A DNA stretch of 64,000 nt from Gammaproteobacteria bacterium (GCA_022826245.1 JAJDVG010000010.1:134801-198800); one strand, 5' to 3'. Positions 35,390 through 45,514 are shown, numbered from the stretch's first letter. Numbers and translations: made by a program. Notes: a model not told the origin generated them from the letters alone.

Positions 35390-37084
35390 ATGCGTTCGAT
35401 CATCATCGGGATCACGGCCATGGCGCTGCTGTCCCTCGCGGCGGCCGAGCTGCCGGCCAGTGAAGTCGCGGACGCCGCGATGCGCGGCGATGGCGAGGCC
35501 GTCCGGGCCGCGCTCGCAAGCGGCTTCGACGTCGACGAACGGCAGGTCGACGGATCCACCGCGCTTCATTGGGCCATTCGGAACGACGATATCGAGATCG
35601 CGCGGACGCTGCTCGAGGCCGGCGCCGGCCCGACGATCGCAAACCGGACCGGCGCGACGCCGCTCAGGCTCGCGGCGATCAACGGCAGCGCCGAAGCGAT
35701 TCGCCTGCTGATCGACGCCGGCGTCGACCCGAACGCTCCCCTCACTCCCGATGGCGATACGGCGCTCATGCTCGCCGCGCGCACGGGACTGCCGGGCGCC
35801 GTCGACGTGCTGCTCGAGCGCGGCGCCGACGTCGCGGCCGTCGAAAGCTGGGGTGGCACATCAGCGCTCGTTTGGGCTATCAACGAAGGGCACACGGCGG
35901 TCGTTGCGCGCCTGCTCGCAGCCGGGGCGCCGGTCGATGTCGTATCGAAGGTCGTCGCGCCGCGCGGTCGCGTCCGCGGCGTCGAGGGAACCGTCCCGAT
36001 CGACTACGACCCCGAGGAATATCCGCAGGGCTATGCGAACGGGGGCTTGACTCCGTTGCTGTTCGCCGCGCGCGAGGGCGAAATCGAATCCGCGCGGCTG
36101 CTGCTCGACATCGGCGCCGACATCGATGCGATCGCGGCCGACGGCAAGAACGCGCTCGGGCTTGCGATCTACAACGGCCACTACGACGTGGCCTCGTTGC
36201 TGGTCGATCGCGGCGCCGACGTCAATCATCCCGATGCGGAAGGCTTCACGCCGCTGTTCTGGGCCGTCGACCGGCGCAACATGGAGTGGAATCCGGGATT
36301 CCCGTGGATCCAGACCGAAGATCCGCTGCCGCTCGTCGTAAAGCTGCTGGATGAGGGCGCCGATGCCAACGCCTGGATCGACAACCGCCCCCAGTCGCGC
36401 AGGAATTTCGGCGGCTCGCCGCGAGTGTTGTTCGCAACGCCGCTCATGCGCGCCGCCTATTCCGGCGACATCACGCTCGTGCGGCTGCTGCACGAACGCG
36501 GCGCCGACCCGCTCGTCAGAAACAGCGACAACGAGACTCCGCTGCTCGTCGCCTCGGGCTACGGCTGGATCGACGGCTACAGCCAGGGGCGATCGGTCGA
36601 GGAACGGCTCGAGACGATGCGCTATCTCGTCGAGAACGGCGCGGACGTCAATTGGGCGTGCAACGACGGCATCACGCCGCTCATGATGGCGGCGAACTTC
36701 GGTGAGGTCTCGATGATCCAGTATCTGGTCGACGCCGGCGCCGATCTCGCGGTGCACGACCTCGGCAAGAAGAACGACGGCACCTTCGGCGGCAGCATCG
36801 AGCCGCTGATGCCGATCGACTACGCCATCGGCGTCGGCTCGTTCAGGCCGAACAACGCGATACTGCACATGGCCGAAGCGACCGAGCTCATGACGCGAAT
36901 GATGGCGGAGCGCGGCATCGTGCATACGACATCGGAGTGCACGCTGCGCGCGTTTTCGTGCGGCAACGTCGATCCGCAGGGGTCCGCGCCCTACGAAATC
37001 GCGATTACGCGCTCGATCCAGGTCGGCAATCAGGTCGAGGGCGTTACGGGCGGTCTTGGCGTGGACGCCGCGGAGTCGGAGTAA
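35390..37084 (+). CDS. Secreted ankyrin-repeat protein
   Basis: The 564-residue product has a signal peptide (MRSIIIGITAMALLSLAAAEL) and then about eleven ankyrin repeats, for example ALHWAIRNDDIEIARTLLEAGA and PLMMAANFGEVSMIQYLVDAGA in part. Two longer inter-repeat insertions occur after the fifth and eighth repeats. Ankyrin repeats bind proteins; a periplasmic location follows from the signal peptide. It is divergent from the DUF1592/DUF1552/cytochrome unit across 84 bases, an arrangement that suggests joint regulation. The start at 35390 is chosen for the signal peptide; an ATG 9 codons earlier is also in frame. The partner is unknown. Confidence 0.85.
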   Translation: MRSIIIGITAMALLSLAAAELPASEVADAAMRGDGEAVRAALASGFDVDERQVDGSTALHWAIRNDDIEIARTLLEAGAGPTIANRTGATPLRLAAINGSAEAIRLLIDAGVDPNAPLTPDGDTALMLAARTGLPGAVDVLLERGADVAAVESWGGTSALVWAINEGHTAVVARLLAAGAPVDVVSKVVAPRGRVRGVEGTVPIDYDPEEYPQGYANGGLTPLLFAAREGEIESARLLLDIGADIDAIAADGKNALGLAIYNGHYDVASLLVDRGADVNHPDAEGFTPLFWAVDRRNMEWNPGFPWIQTEDPLPLVVKLLDEGADANAWIDNRPQSRRNFGGSPRVLFATPLMRAAYSGDITLVRLLHERGADPLVRNSDNETPLLVASGYGWIDGYSQGRSVEERLETMRYLVENGADVNWACNDGITPLMMAANFGEVSMIQYLVDAGADLAVHDLGKKNDGTFGGSIEPLMPIDYAIGVGSFRPNNAILHMAEATELMTRMMAERGIVHTTSECTLRAFSCGNVDPQGSAPYEIAITRSIQVGNQVEGVTGGLGVDAAESE

Positions 37085-37275
37085 CTGCTCACCGACCGCG
37101 ACGCCGGAAAGGGCGAAGTCGCGCGCGATCGACCAATAGCGAGCCGGTCCGCGACGTCTGAGCAGCGTCCTCGCTTCGCGCGTGCTACCGCCCCGATCAT
37201 TTCGGTCGAACCCGCGGCAAGACGCCACGGCGGCCCGCGACCCGCGTCGCTGCCGTTCGTTTGAACTTCAGCGGC

Positions 37276-38931
37276 CTACCGCGTACGGCGCCTCCCGGGG
37301 GGTCGCCGGCGACCGACGAACAGCAGCAGCAGTCCCGCCCCGGCGCCGATCCAGCCTAGCCATACGGGTTCCGCCTCCAGACCGGTCCAGAGCACGCCCG
37401 CGATCAGCAGCACGGCGCCTGCAAACTGCCGCCGGACCGTGCGCCCGGGACCCCGGAACGTTCGGCCCGCGATGCGGCCGCGAACTGCCGGCGTTTCGTG
37501 CAGGCGCCGTTCGGCCCGCCTGATGATCTTGTGCAGCAGTTCGGGGACCAGTCTCAGGTCCTCGCCGATCTGCGGCAGGTTCTCGATCAGCAGCTTCGCC
37601 TGGGTGCGCGGATCCTGGCGCTCGCGTACCCAGTCCTCGAGGATCGGCATGGCGGTGCTCCACAGATCGAGCTCGGGATAGAGTTCGCGGCCGAGCCCTT
37701 CGATCGCGAGCAGCGTCTTCTGCAGCAGCACGAGTTGCGGCTGCACTTCCATGTCGAAGCGCCGCGCCGTCTCGAGCAGCCGGAGCAGCACGACGCCGAA
37801 GGAGATGTCCTTGAGCGGCTTGTTGAAGACCGGCTCGCAGACCGCGCGCACCGCCGCCTCGAGCTCGTCGACGCGTGTGTCCTCCGGCACCCAGGCGGAG
37901 TCGACGTGCAGCTTCGCCACGCGCCGGTAGTCGCGCTTGAAGAACGCGAGGAAGTTCTCGGCCAGGTACATCTGGTCGCGCGCGCTCAGGCTGCCGACGA
38001 TCCCGAAATCGACCGCCACGTAGCGCGGGTGCTCGGGGTCGGTCACGTCGACGAAGATGTTGCCCGGATGCATGTCGGCGTGGAAGAAGTTGTGGCGGAA
38101 CACCTGCGTGAAGAAGATCTCCACGCCGTTCTCGGCGAGCCGCCTGATGTTGGCGCCGCGCCGCTTGAGTTCGTCGATGTCGCTGATCGGCACGCCGAAA
38201 ATCCGCTCGGTCGTCAGCACGTTCGGCCGGCAGTAGTCCCAGTGGACTTCGGGGACGTAAAGTTGCTCAGACCCTTCGAAGTTGCGCTTCAACTGCGCGG
38301 CGCTCGCGGCCTCGCGCATGAGATCGAGTTCATGCTCGAGCGTCTTCTCGAACTCGGCCACGACTTCGAGCGGACGCAGGCGCCGCGCTTCGGGCCAGTA
38401 CCGTTCGGCAAGTTCGGCGAGCGCGAACAGCACCTCGATATCGCGGCGGATCATCGCGTGGACGTCGGGTCTCAGGACCTTGACGACGACCTCGTGACCG
38501 TCGGAAAGCTTCGCGGCGTGAGCCTGGGCGATGGACGCCGCGGCCAGCGCCGTCGTGTCGAATTCGGCAAAGGTCTCGTCGACCTTGCGGCCGAAGGCGC
38601 GCTCGAGGATCGCGACCACGTCTTCGCCCGGGAACGGCGGCACCTCGTCTTGCAGCTTCGCGAGTTCGTCGGCGATCTCGCGGGGCAAGAGGTCGCGCCG
38701 CACCGATACGGCCTGACCGAACTTCACGAACAGCGGGCCGAGTTCCTCGAGCGCGAGCCTGATCCGCGCGCCGAGCGGGCCGCGCGATGCCTTGCTGCGG
38801 AAGAAGAGCAGCTTGCGCAGAGCCGCGATGGGCCTGAACAGGTGCGTGCGCAGCACGATCTCGTCGAGCCCGTAGCGCAGCAGCGTGCGCTCGATGGCGA
38901 AGAGTCTCAGCAGCAAGCGTAAGCGGCGCAT
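37276..38931 (-). CDS. ubiB: UbiB, atypical protein-kinase-like ubiquinone biosynthesis factor
   Basis: UbiB is a membrane-associated ADCK/UbiB-family ATPase required for ubiquinone synthesis. The 551-residue product has the family KxGQ motif in FVKFGQAVSVRRDLLP, kinase-like VKVLRPDV (Lys), HADMHPGN and VAVDFGIVG (metal-site Asp), and two C-terminal membrane helices (about 505-545) followed by an Arg-rich tail. Length is normal. It is the last gene of the ubiEJB set, 49 bases after ubiJ. Confidence 0.95.
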   Translation of the reverse strand: MRRLRLLLRLFAIERTLLRYGLDEIVLRTHLFRPIAALRKLLFFRSKASRGPLGARIRLALEELGPLFVKFGQAVSVRRDLLPREIADELAKLQDEVPPFPGEDVVAILERAFGRKVDETFAEFDTTALAAASIAQAHAAKLSDGHEVVVKVLRPDVHAMIRRDIEVLFALAELAERYWPEARRLRPLEVVAEFEKTLEHELDLMREAASAAQLKRNFEGSEQLYVPEVHWDYCRPNVLTTERIFGVPISDIDELKRRGANIRRLAENGVEIFFTQVFRHNFFHADMHPGNIFVDVTDPEHPRYVAVDFGIVGSLSARDQMYLAENFLAFFKRDYRRVAKLHVDSAWVPEDTRVDELEAAVRAVCEPVFNKPLKDISFGVVLLRLLETARRFDMEVQPQLVLLQKTLLAIEGLGRELYPELDLWSTAMPILEDWVRERQDPRTQAKLLIENLPQIGEDLRLVPELLHKIIRRAERRLHETPAVRGRIAGRTFRGPGRTVRRQFAGAVLLIAGVLWTGLEAEPVWLGWIGAGAGLLLLFVGRRRPPGRRRTR

Positions 38932-38980
38932 GGCATTCGGCCTGGGTCAACCCTCAAGGGACCTTTTTCGAAATCGGCGT

Positions 38981-39634
38981 TCATGGCGAATCGACCGATG
39001 GCGGGCTGAGCTGGTCGGAACGCTTCCGCCGGGAGACTGAGCGGACCAGGCGGCGCGCTAGGCGGTCCAGGCGTTCGGCGGCGCCATCGACGTCGTCGGA
39101 CAAGCGTTCGACATCCCGGTAGAACGCTCCGACCTCGTAGCGCCCGGGCATGACGCGGCTCTCCTCCTGCAGGTACTCCGCCGTGCTTGCCGTGACCGAC
39201 TCGCCGGCCGCCGCTCCCCAGCGCGCCAGCGCCCGCGAGAAATCGCCGATCTCGTGCGCCGCGATGTCGCCGATCCAGCCCGACAGCTCCTCTTCGAGAT
39301 CCGGCCTTGCAAGTTTCAGCAGCTCGGCAAATGCCTCGGCAACATGCAGGTCGCCGCTGATCTCGGCCTGCGTGCCGCGAACGTGGCTGAAGCCGCCCGC
39401 GGCCGCCAGGCGCAGCAGGTCGAAGGGGCTTGCGCTGAGCTCGGCGCTGACCGGCTCGTCGTCGCGGACCGCAAGAAGAACCTCCCCGCGCCGGACGCGC
39501 ACGGTCACCGCGATGCCGAGGCCCGCGACCTCGACCGCGAGGCTCTCGCCTTCAAGTCCTTCGGCGCAGGTCCTCGCCGCCGTCGAGTCGGCGATGCCCC
39601 GGTTGAGCAGGCGTTCCCAGGTCGCGAGCAGCAT
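38981..39634 (-). CDS. ubiJ: UbiJ, SCP2-domain ubiquinone accessory protein
   Basis: UbiJ binds ubiquinone intermediates through an SCP2 lipid-binding domain and acts in the soluble Ubi complex with UbiK. The 217-residue product has the SCP2 fold in its first half (SPFDLLRLAAAGGFSHVRGTQAEISGD), then helices, and a C-terminal coiled coil (VERLSDDVDGAAERLDRLARRL) that is the expected UbiK-binding region. It lies between ubiE and ubiB, five bases after ubiE. Confidence 0.88.
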   Translation of the reverse strand: MLLATWERLLNRGIADSTAARTCAEGLEGESLAVEVAGLGIAVTVRVRRGEVLLAVRDDEPVSAELSASPFDLLRLAAAGGFSHVRGTQAEISGDLHVAEAFAELLKLARPDLEEELSGWIGDIAAHEIGDFSRALARWGAAAGESVTASTAEYLQEESRVMPGRYEVGAFYRDVERLSDDVDGAAERLDRLARRLVRSVSRRKRSDQLSPPSVDSP

Positions 39635-39639
39635 CGCGG

Positions 39640-40410
39640 CTACAGCCGGTAGCCGGCGTGCAGGGAGACGATTCCGGCCGAGAGATTGTGCCAGGTACAG
39701 CGCTCGAAACCGGCCGCCTCGAGCAGGCGCTGCATCGCGCCCTGATCGGGATGACGGCGGATGGATTCGGCGAGATAGCGGTAGCTCTCCGAATCCCCGG
39801 CGAGCAGGCGTCCGAGCCGCGGCAGCACCTGGAACGAGTAGAAATCGTAGGCGGGCTCGAGCGCCCCGAGCTTTGGGGGCGAGAACTCAAGCACGAGCAG
39901 CCGCCCGCCGGGACGGAGCACGCGGTACATGGAGGCGAGCGCGGCTTGCATGTCCGTCACGTTGCGCAGCCCGAAGCCGATCGTGACGCAGTTGAACGCC
40001 TTCGACCGAAACGGCAGCGCCTCGGCGTCGGCCAGCACGTAGTCGATATTGCCGACGAGGCCGGCATCGAGCAGCCGGTCGCGGCCGACGTTGAGCATCG
40101 ATTCGTTGATGTCTGTGACGACGACGCGGCCCGTAGGACCGACCCGACGCGCGAGGCCGACCGCGAGATCGCCGCTGCCGGCGGCGACATCGAGCGCGGC
40201 CTGGCCTTCCCGGAGCCCGGTCCTTGCGATCGTGAACCGCTTCCAGAGGCGATGCAGCCCGAGCGACATCGCATCGTTCATCAGGTCGTAGCGCGGCGCG
40301 ACGGAATCGAACACGTCCCTCACGCGGCCCTTCTTCTCGCTCGAGGGCAGGCGCTCGTAACCGAAGTCGGTCAACGGTTCGCCGCCTCGCGCAGTGTTGT
40401 CAGTCGTCAT
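39640..40410 (-). CDS. ubiE: Ubiquinone/menaquinone C-methyltransferase UbiE
   Basis: UbiE methylates the quinone ring carbon C-2 (demethylmenaquinone or the ubiquinone precursor) with SAM. The 256-residue product has the family start VRDVFDSVAPRYDLMNDAMSLGLHRLWKR, the SAM motif LDVAAGSGDLA and NCVTIGFGLRNVTD, and ends in VSLHAGYRL, close to the usual HRG(Y/F) ending. Five bases separate it from ubiJ; a 96-base spacer precedes it from DUF971. The role is well supported by motif and order. Confidence 0.95.
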   Translation of the reverse strand: MTTDNTARGGEPLTDFGYERLPSSEKKGRVRDVFDSVAPRYDLMNDAMSLGLHRLWKRFTIARTGLREGQAALDVAAGSGDLAVGLARRVGPTGRVVVTDINESMLNVGRDRLLDAGLVGNIDYVLADAEALPFRSKAFNCVTIGFGLRNVTDMQAALASMYRVLRPGGRLLVLEFSPPKLGALEPAYDFYSFQVLPRLGRLLAGDSESYRYLAESIRRHPDQGAMQRLLEAAGFERCTWHNLSAGIVSLHAGYRL

Positions 40411-40506
40411 CGCTCACTTCCGCCCGCTCAGCCACGCAACGACACGGTACAGGTCCGGCGCCTGCGGGAGCCGCCTCAGCCGTGGCCGTGCTGCCGGGCC
40501 ATCGTC

Positions 40507-40884
40507 CTATCGCGCACGCTGCTCGCGGCCACGCTCGGCAAGCCGCGCCTGATAGCGCCGCCACTTACGCTCCCGCTCGCGGCAGAGCTCGTGAAGTATA
40601 GGCCACGTATAAAGCCCGGTGTCGTGGCCGTCGTCGAACACGAGCTTGACGGCGTAGCGGCCGACGGGCTCGATGCGCTCGATCGCGACATCCTGCTTGT
40701 CGGTCACGAGAACGCCTTCGCCGACGCCGTGACCGGTGACCTCCGCCGACGGCGAATGCACGCGCAGATACTCCGCCGTCAGCACGGCCGACAGGCCGTC
40801 GGAGAACTCGATCTCGAGCTCGCGGCGGCCGCGCCTGAGCGTGAGCGCCGTCGGAACGGGCGGTGGCGAAGCTCGGTCAGGCAA
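40507..40884 (-). CDS. DUF971 domain protein (gamma-butyrobetaine hydroxylase-like N-terminal domain)
   Basis: The 125-residue product is a stand-alone DUF971 domain: a DGLSAVLTAEYLRVHSPSAE core, then VGRYAVKLVFDDGHDTGLYTWPILHELC. This domain occurs at the N-terminus of gamma-butyrobetaine hydroxylase and as a small protein next to hslU in many Gammaproteobacteria, where it is often linked to iron-sulfur or iron homeostasis. The only plausible start is a TTG at 40884. It is 183 bases after hslU and 96 before ubiE, so it sits in the long operon but loosely spaced. Confidence 0.8.
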   Translation of the reverse strand: MPDRASPPPVPTALTLRRGRRELEIEFSDGLSAVLTAEYLRVHSPSAEVTGHGVGEGVLVTDKQDVAIERIEPVGRYAVKLVFDDGHDTGLYTWPILHELCRERERKWRRYQARLAERGREQRAR

Positions 40885-41067
40885 CGCTCAAGCCCCGCGC
40901 CGTTGCGTTGCCGACCGTTCGCGCCTTGCCGGGCGGCCGCTTCGCCGGTCTCGAGGAGCCGCGCGTCTCTTGCTGCGGGCTGCCAGGCAAAGTGCGCAGT
41001 CGAGCGATCGGGCGTTTTCGGCAGCCAGCTCTTCAGGCCAATTCACCGGGGCGCTTGCCATGGGCGA

Positions 41068-42375
41068 CTACAGGATGTACCGGCTCAGATCCTCATCCTG
41101 GAGCAGTTCGCCCAGATGACGATCGACGTAATCCGCATCGACGACCACGGTCTCGCCGCCGCGGTCGGCGGCCTCGTAGGAAATCACTTCGAGCAGGCGT
41201 TCGAGCACGGTGTGCAGCCGCCGGGCGCCGATGTTCTCGCTGCGTTCGTTGACCTGAAACGACACTTCGGCGATCCGCCGGACGCCGCTGGCGTCGAAGC
41301 TGAGTTGCACGCGCTCCGTCGCGAGCAGGCCCTGGTACTGCTGCGTCAGCGAGGCGTCGGGTTCGGTCAGTATCCTGACGAACTCCTCGATGCCGAGCGC
41401 GCCGAGCTCGACCCGGATCGGGAACCGTCCCTGCAGCTCCGGGATCAGGTCCGACGGCTTCGCGACGCTGAACGCCCCCGATGCGATGAACAGGATGTGG
41501 TCGGTGCGGACCATGCCGTAGCGCGTGCTGACCGTGCAGCCCTCCACGAGCGGCAGCAGGTCGCGCTGCACGCCCTCGCGCGAGACATCGGCCCCGTGCG
41601 TCTCGGCGCGCCGCGCGACCTTGTCGAGCTCGTCGACGAAGACGATGCCGTCCTCCTCCACGGCCCGCAACGCGCCGACCTTGATGTCCTCCTCGTCGAT
41701 CATCTTTGCCGCTTCCTCGTCCTCGAGCAGACCGAGCGCGTCCTTGATCTTGAGCTTGCGCGTGCGTTGCCGGCCGCTGCCGAGGTTCTGGAACATGCTC
41801 TGGAGCTGGTTCGTCATCTCCTCCATGCCCGGCGGCGCCATGATCTCTACGCCGACGGCCGGCGCCTGCACGTCGATCTCGATTTCGCGTTCGTCGAGGT
41901 CCCCCTCGCGGAGCTTCTTGCGAAATTTCTGCCGCGTATCGCGCCCGTCGTCGGCGTCGGCCGAACCCGGCAGCAACGCATCGAGCAGGCGATCCTCCGC
42001 GGCATCGCCGGCGCGGTGGCTGACGCGCTGCATCGCGTCCTCGCGCAACATCTTGACGGCCATGTCGACGAGATCCCGGACGATCGAATCGACCTCGCGG
42101 CCGACATAGCCGACCTCGGTGAACTTCGTCGCCTCGACCTTGATGAACGGCGCCTTCGCGAGCCGCGCGAGGCGTCTGGCGATCTCGGTCTTGCCGACGC
42201 CGGTCGGGCCGATCATGAGGATGTTCTTCGGCGTGATCTCGCCGCGCAGCGGTTCGCGGACCTGGCTGCGCCGCCAACGGTTGCGCAAGGCGATCGCGAC
42301 GGCGCGCTTGGCTTCGTCCTGGCCGACGATGTGCTTGTCGAGCTCCTGGACGATTTCCCTGGGGGTCATCGACAT
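41068..42375 (-). CDS. hslU: HslU, ATPase of the HslUV protease
   Basis: HslU is the AAA+ unfoldase that feeds substrates to the HslV peptidase. The 435-residue product has Walker [15 protein letters not shown] (about residues 57-64), the family [17 protein letters not shown] segment, Walker [11 protein letters not shown], the sensor [15 protein letters not shown], and the C-terminal LSRYIL tail that inserts into HslV. Length is normal. It follows hslV by 18 bases. Confidence 0.96.
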   Translation of the reverse strand: MSMTPREIVQELDKHIVGQDEAKRAVAIALRNRWRRSQVREPLRGEITPKNILMIGPTGVGKTEIARRLARLAKAPFIKVEATKFTEVGYVGREVDSIVRDLVDMAVKMLREDAMQRVSHRAGDAAEDRLLDALLPGSADADDGRDTRQKFRKKLREGDLDEREIEIDVQAPAVGVEIMAPPGMEEMTNQLQSMFQNLGSGRQRTRKLKIKDALGLLEDEEAAKMIDEEDIKVGALRAVEEDGIVFVDELDKVARRAETHGADVSREGVQRDLLPLVEGCTVSTRYGMVRTDHILFIASGAFSVAKPSDLIPELQGRFPIRVELGALGIEEFVRILTEPDASLTQQYQGLLATERVQLSFDASGVRRIAEVSFQVNERSENIGARRLHTVLERLLEVISYEAADRGGETVVVDADYVDRHLGELLQDEDLSRYIL

Positions 42376-42393
42376 GATTCTTGAGGTCCGTCC

Positions 42394-42924
42394 CTACAGC
42401 TCTTCGACGTGGATGGTCCGGTTCGTGTAGATGCAGATATCGCCGGCGATGGCGAGCGCCTCCTCGACGATGCGGCGGGCGTCGAGGTCGGTGTGCGCGA
42501 GCAGCGCCTGCGCCGCGGCCTGCGCGTAGCCGCCGCCGGAGCCGATGGCGAGAATGTCGTGCTCGGGCTCGATCACGTCGCCTGTACCGGAAATCAGCAG
42601 CGATTTCTCCCTGTCGGCCACGCAGAGCAGCGCATCGAGCCGCCGGAGCATGCGGTCCGTGCGCCAGTCCTTGGCGAGCTCGATCGCCGCGCGGGTCAGA
42701 TTCCCGTACTGCTCGAGTTTCGACTCGAAGAAATCGAACAGCGTGAAGGCGTCCGCCGCGCCGCCCGCGAAGCCGGCAAGCACCGTGCCGTCGTGCAGCC
42801 GCCGGACCTTGCTCGCGTTGCCCTTGACGACCTTGTCGCCTAGCGTGACCTGGCCGTCGCCGCCGAGCGCGACGTGGCCGTCACGCCGTACACAGACGAT
42901 CGTCGTACCGTGGAATTCGCTCAC
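42394..42924 (-). CDS. hslV: HslV, proteolytic subunit of the HslUV protease
   Basis: HslV is a threonine peptidase that degrades unfolded proteins delivered by HslU. The 176-residue product begins with a GTG start and a short propeptide ending in G, followed by [23 protein letters not shown], where the Thr after residue 5 or 6 is the catalytic nucleophile. The active-site lysine in GNASKVRRL is present, and the end reads [13 protein letters not shown]. Its start overlaps the xerC stop in GTGA (42921-42924). Propeptides of this size occur in related bacteria. Confidence 0.95.
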   Translation of the reverse strand: MSEFHGTTIVCVRRDGHVALGGDGQVTLGDKVVKGNASKVRRLHDGTVLAGFAGGAADAFTLFDFFESKLEQYGNLTRAAIELAKDWRTDRMLRRLDALLCVADREKSLLISGTGDVIEPEHDILAIGSGGGYAQAAAQALLAHTDLDARRIVEEALAIAGDICIYTNRTIHVEEL

Positions 42925-43904
42925 GAGGACTTCGGACGGCGTCGCTCGCTGCGCCGGGCGCGCGGATGCGCCTTGTCGTAGCTTTGCGCGAGATGCTGGA
43001 AATCGAGGTGGGTGTAGACCTGCGTCGTCGACAGGCTCGAGTGGCCGAGCATTTCCTGCACGGCCCTGAGATCGCCGCTCGATTCGAGCAGGTGCGTCGC
43101 GAACGAGTGCCTGAGCATGTGCGGATGCACGCGCGTGGGGCTGCCCTGCGCGCGCGCCCAGTGATTGAGCCGGGCCTGCACGCTGCGCGCCGCAAGCCGC
43201 GTCCCGCGCCGGCTCACGAACATGGCCTGCTCGTCGCCCCTGACGAATTCCGCGCGCACCGGGAGCCAACTGTCGATGGCCCGAAGCGCGACGCGCCCGA
43301 CCGGCAAGACCCGGCTCTTCGCGCCCTTGCCGGTGACGCGCACGGTGCGGTCGTCGGAATCGACATCGTCGACGTTCATGCCGACGAGCTCGGCGAGCCT
43401 GAGCCCCGACGAATAGAAGAGTTCCAGCATCGCACGATCGCGAATCGCGAGATCGGTGTCCGCAGCAATCTCGAGCAGGCTCGCCACCTGATCGGCGTCG
43501 AGCGTCGCCGGTAGCCGCCGCGACGGTTTCGGCGCCTGCACGTGCACGGCGACGTTCGATCCCAGCGCGCCCCGCTCGACGAGCGAGGCGAGAAAGCTCC
43601 TGACGGCCGACAAGCGCCGTGCGATGCTGCGCGGCGAAAGCCCCCGCGCATGGTTCTCGGCCGCGAAACGCCTGATGTGATGGACGCCGAGCCGGTCGAG
43701 CGACCCAACCTTCTCGCGCGCGCAGAAATCGAGCAGCGCGCCGACATCGCGCCGGTAGGCCGACACGGTGTTCGGCGACAGCCGGCGTTCCGTCGCGAGC
43801 CGGTCGAGATACCGTTCGAGTTCCCTGGCGCCCGTCAGCGACTGACTGCCTGCGCCCGGCGCTTGCGACCCGTCTCGTGTTGGCTCAGGTTTCCCGGTGT
43901 CCAT
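42921..43904 (-). CDS. xerC: XerC tyrosine recombinase
   Basis: XerC resolves chromosome dimers at dif together with XerD. The 327-residue product has an N-terminal SAM-like DNA-binding domain ([17 protein letters not shown]) and the catalytic domain with Arg in SSGLRLAEL, Lys in GKGAKSR, HxxR in [13 protein letters not shown], His in [11 protein letters not shown] and the nucleophile Tyr in VYTHLD. Placement between DUF484 and hslV, and order dapF-DUF484-xerC, identify it as XerC rather than XerD. The 5' end overlaps DUF484 by 20 bases. Confidence 0.95.
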   Translation of the reverse strand: MDTGKPEPTRDGSQAPGAGSQSLTGARELERYLDRLATERRLSPNTVSAYRRDVGALLDFCAREKVGSLDRLGVHHIRRFAAENHARGLSPRSIARRLSAVRSFLASLVERGALGSNVAVHVQAPKPSRRLPATLDADQVASLLEIAADTDLAIRDRAMLELFYSSGLRLAELVGMNVDDVDSDDRTVRVTGKGAKSRVLPVGRVALRAIDSWLPVRAEFVRGDEQAMFVSRRGTRLAARSVQARLNHWARAQGSPTRVHPHMLRHSFATHLLESSGDLRAVQEMLGHSSLSTTQVYTHLDFQHLAQSYDKAHPRARRSERRRPKSS

Positions 43905-44610
43905 CGCTATCTGGCTGCCCGCTCTCGATCGCGGCCGCGACGAGATCGCCGAGGCGGCCGAGATAGTCCGTCCGCTTGGCGGGATTAAAGTAGTCCGGGT
44001 CCTTGCTGCCGATGACGAGGAAGCCGAGCCTGGCGCCGGCGCCGAGCGGCACGAGCGCGGCGGACTCGACGCTGACGCGGAAAACGAGCTTCCTCTGGTC
44101 CGTAGTGAGCGGCCCGCAACGCGGCCGCGCGGTGCGCAGGAAAGCGCTGAACGGCTCGAGCGCGGCGTGATCCCGGTCGATGCGCAGGGCGAAGCCCGAA
44201 GGCGAAGCAGCCGGCTCGGCGCCCGGCTCGAACAGCACGAGCGCGGCGTGTTCGGCAGACAGGTCCTTCCTGAGGCTCGACTTCAATCGCGCCAGCCGGG
44301 TGTCCGTGTCGGGCGCGCGAATCAGGCTGACGCCGAGGCGGATGATGTTCGTGACGAGCGCGTCATTGTCCTCGGCGATGCTCACGAGTTCCCTGAGTTG
44401 CCGCTTGAGCTCGGCGTTGCGCTGCCGCAGCATCGACACCTGCCGTTCGACGAGAGAGACCGCGGCGCTGCCCGCCGCGTGAGGCATGCTCATGTGCAAC
44501 AGTAACGCGGGGTGGCGCTCGAAGAAGTCGGGGGTCTCGTGCAGGTAGCTGGCGATCTCGGCCTCCGTGAACGGCCAGGTCTCCTCGGTGCTGCGTTCGT
44601 GTTGGCTCAT
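43885..44610 (-). CDS. DUF484 (GAF-like) protein
   Basis: The 241-residue product is a DUF484 protein of the dapF-xerC operon: an N-terminal helical part with VASYLHETPDFFERHPALLLHM-like text (ETPDFFERHPALL), a leucine-rich coiled coil around RNAELKRQLRELVSIAED, and a GAF-like domain (LVPLGAGARLGFLVIGSKDPDYFNPAKRTDYL). The biochemical role is unknown; the operon position suggests involvement with xerC or dapF. It overlaps dapF by ATGA (44607-44610). Confidence 0.85.
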   Translation of the reverse strand: MSQHERSTEETWPFTEAEIASYLHETPDFFERHPALLLHMSMPHAAGSAAVSLVERQVSMLRQRNAELKRQLRELVSIAEDNDALVTNIIRLGVSLIRAPDTDTRLARLKSSLRKDLSAEHAALVLFEPGAEPAASPSGFALRIDRDHAALEPFSAFLRTARPRCGPLTTDQRKLVFRVSVESAALVPLGAGARLGFLVIGSKDPDYFNPAKRTDYLGRLGDLVAAAIESGQPDSDGHRET

Positions 44611-45428
44611 AGCTCGATCCGACCCTCGTAGACCCTGGTTGCCGGACCGGTCTGGCGCAACGGAGCGCCCGGCCCGGGCCAACTGACGCGCAATGAGCCG
44701 CCCGGCAAACTCACTGTCACCCGTTCGGCCAGCCACCCCCGGCTTCGGCCGACCGCCACTGCCGCCGCCGCCCCGGTGCCGCAGGCCCGCGTTTCGCCGA
44801 CGCCGCGCTCGTAGACCCTGAGCCGGATATGCTCGCGGTCGTCGCGCTGCATGAAGCCGACGTTGACGCCTTGCGGAAATTTCCGGTGCGCGGCCAGCTC
44901 GGCGCCAAGTATACCGACCGGCGCCCGATCCACCGAATCGACCTCGATCACCGCATGCGGATTTCCGACCGACACGGCGCCGAATTCAGCTTCGCCCGCG
45001 CCGAGCGTCAAGCGGTAGCGTTCGCTCTGGCGCGGCGCCTCGAACGGCAGGGATGACGGCCGAAAATCCGGCTCGCCGAAATCGACCGTGACGCAGCCGT
45101 CGTCGAGGACTTCGGCCTCGATCGTCCCGCCCGAACTCGTCAGGCTCAGCTTCTCGCCGGGCGCGCGGGCCAGAAAACTCGCGACGCAGCGCGCGCCGTT
45201 GCCGCATTGCTCCACTTCGCCGCCGTCGGCGTTGAAGATCCTGTAGCTTGCGCCGTCGCCGCCGGCGTTCATCGGGCCAATCAGCAACAACTGGTCGAAG
45301 CCCACGCCGAGGCGCCGGTCGGCGAGCGAGCGCACGCGATCCGGCGACGGCGCGGCGATCCCGTCAGGCCAGCGAACGATCATGAAATCGTTACCCAGCC
45401 CATGCATTTTCGCGAACTCAAGTTGCAT
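44607..45428 (-). CDS. dapF: Diaminopimelate epimerase
   Basis: DapF interconverts LL- and meso-diaminopimelate for lysine and peptidoglycan. The 273-residue product has KMHGLGNDF at the start, the first catalytic Cys in GEVEQCGNGARC, SVGNPHAVIE, and the second in GETRACGTGAAAA. Length is normal. The small lipoprotein gene often found upstream (yifL type) is not seen. The gene leads the operon dapF-DUF484-xerC-hslVU-DUF971-ubiEJB and diverges from ubiD. Confidence 0.96.
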   Translation of the reverse strand: MQLEFAKMHGLGNDFMIVRWPDGIAAPSPDRVRSLADRRLGVGFDQLLLIGPMNAGGDGASYRIFNADGGEVEQCGNGARCVASFLARAPGEKLSLTSSGGTIEAEVLDDGCVTVDFGEPDFRPSSLPFEAPRQSERYRLTLGAGEAEFGAVSVGNPHAVIEVDSVDRAPVGILGAELAAHRKFPQGVNVGFMQRDDREHIRLRVYERGVGETRACGTGAAAAVAVGRSRGWLAERVTVSLPGGSLRVSWPGPGAPLRQTGPATRVYEGRIEL

Positions 45429-45514
45429 TCGGTTGGCAAGGCTCGGGAAGGAAGGTTAATGTCGCGGGCCAAATGACGACATGGCCGATCCAGCGATCGG
45501 CGCCACGATTATAA

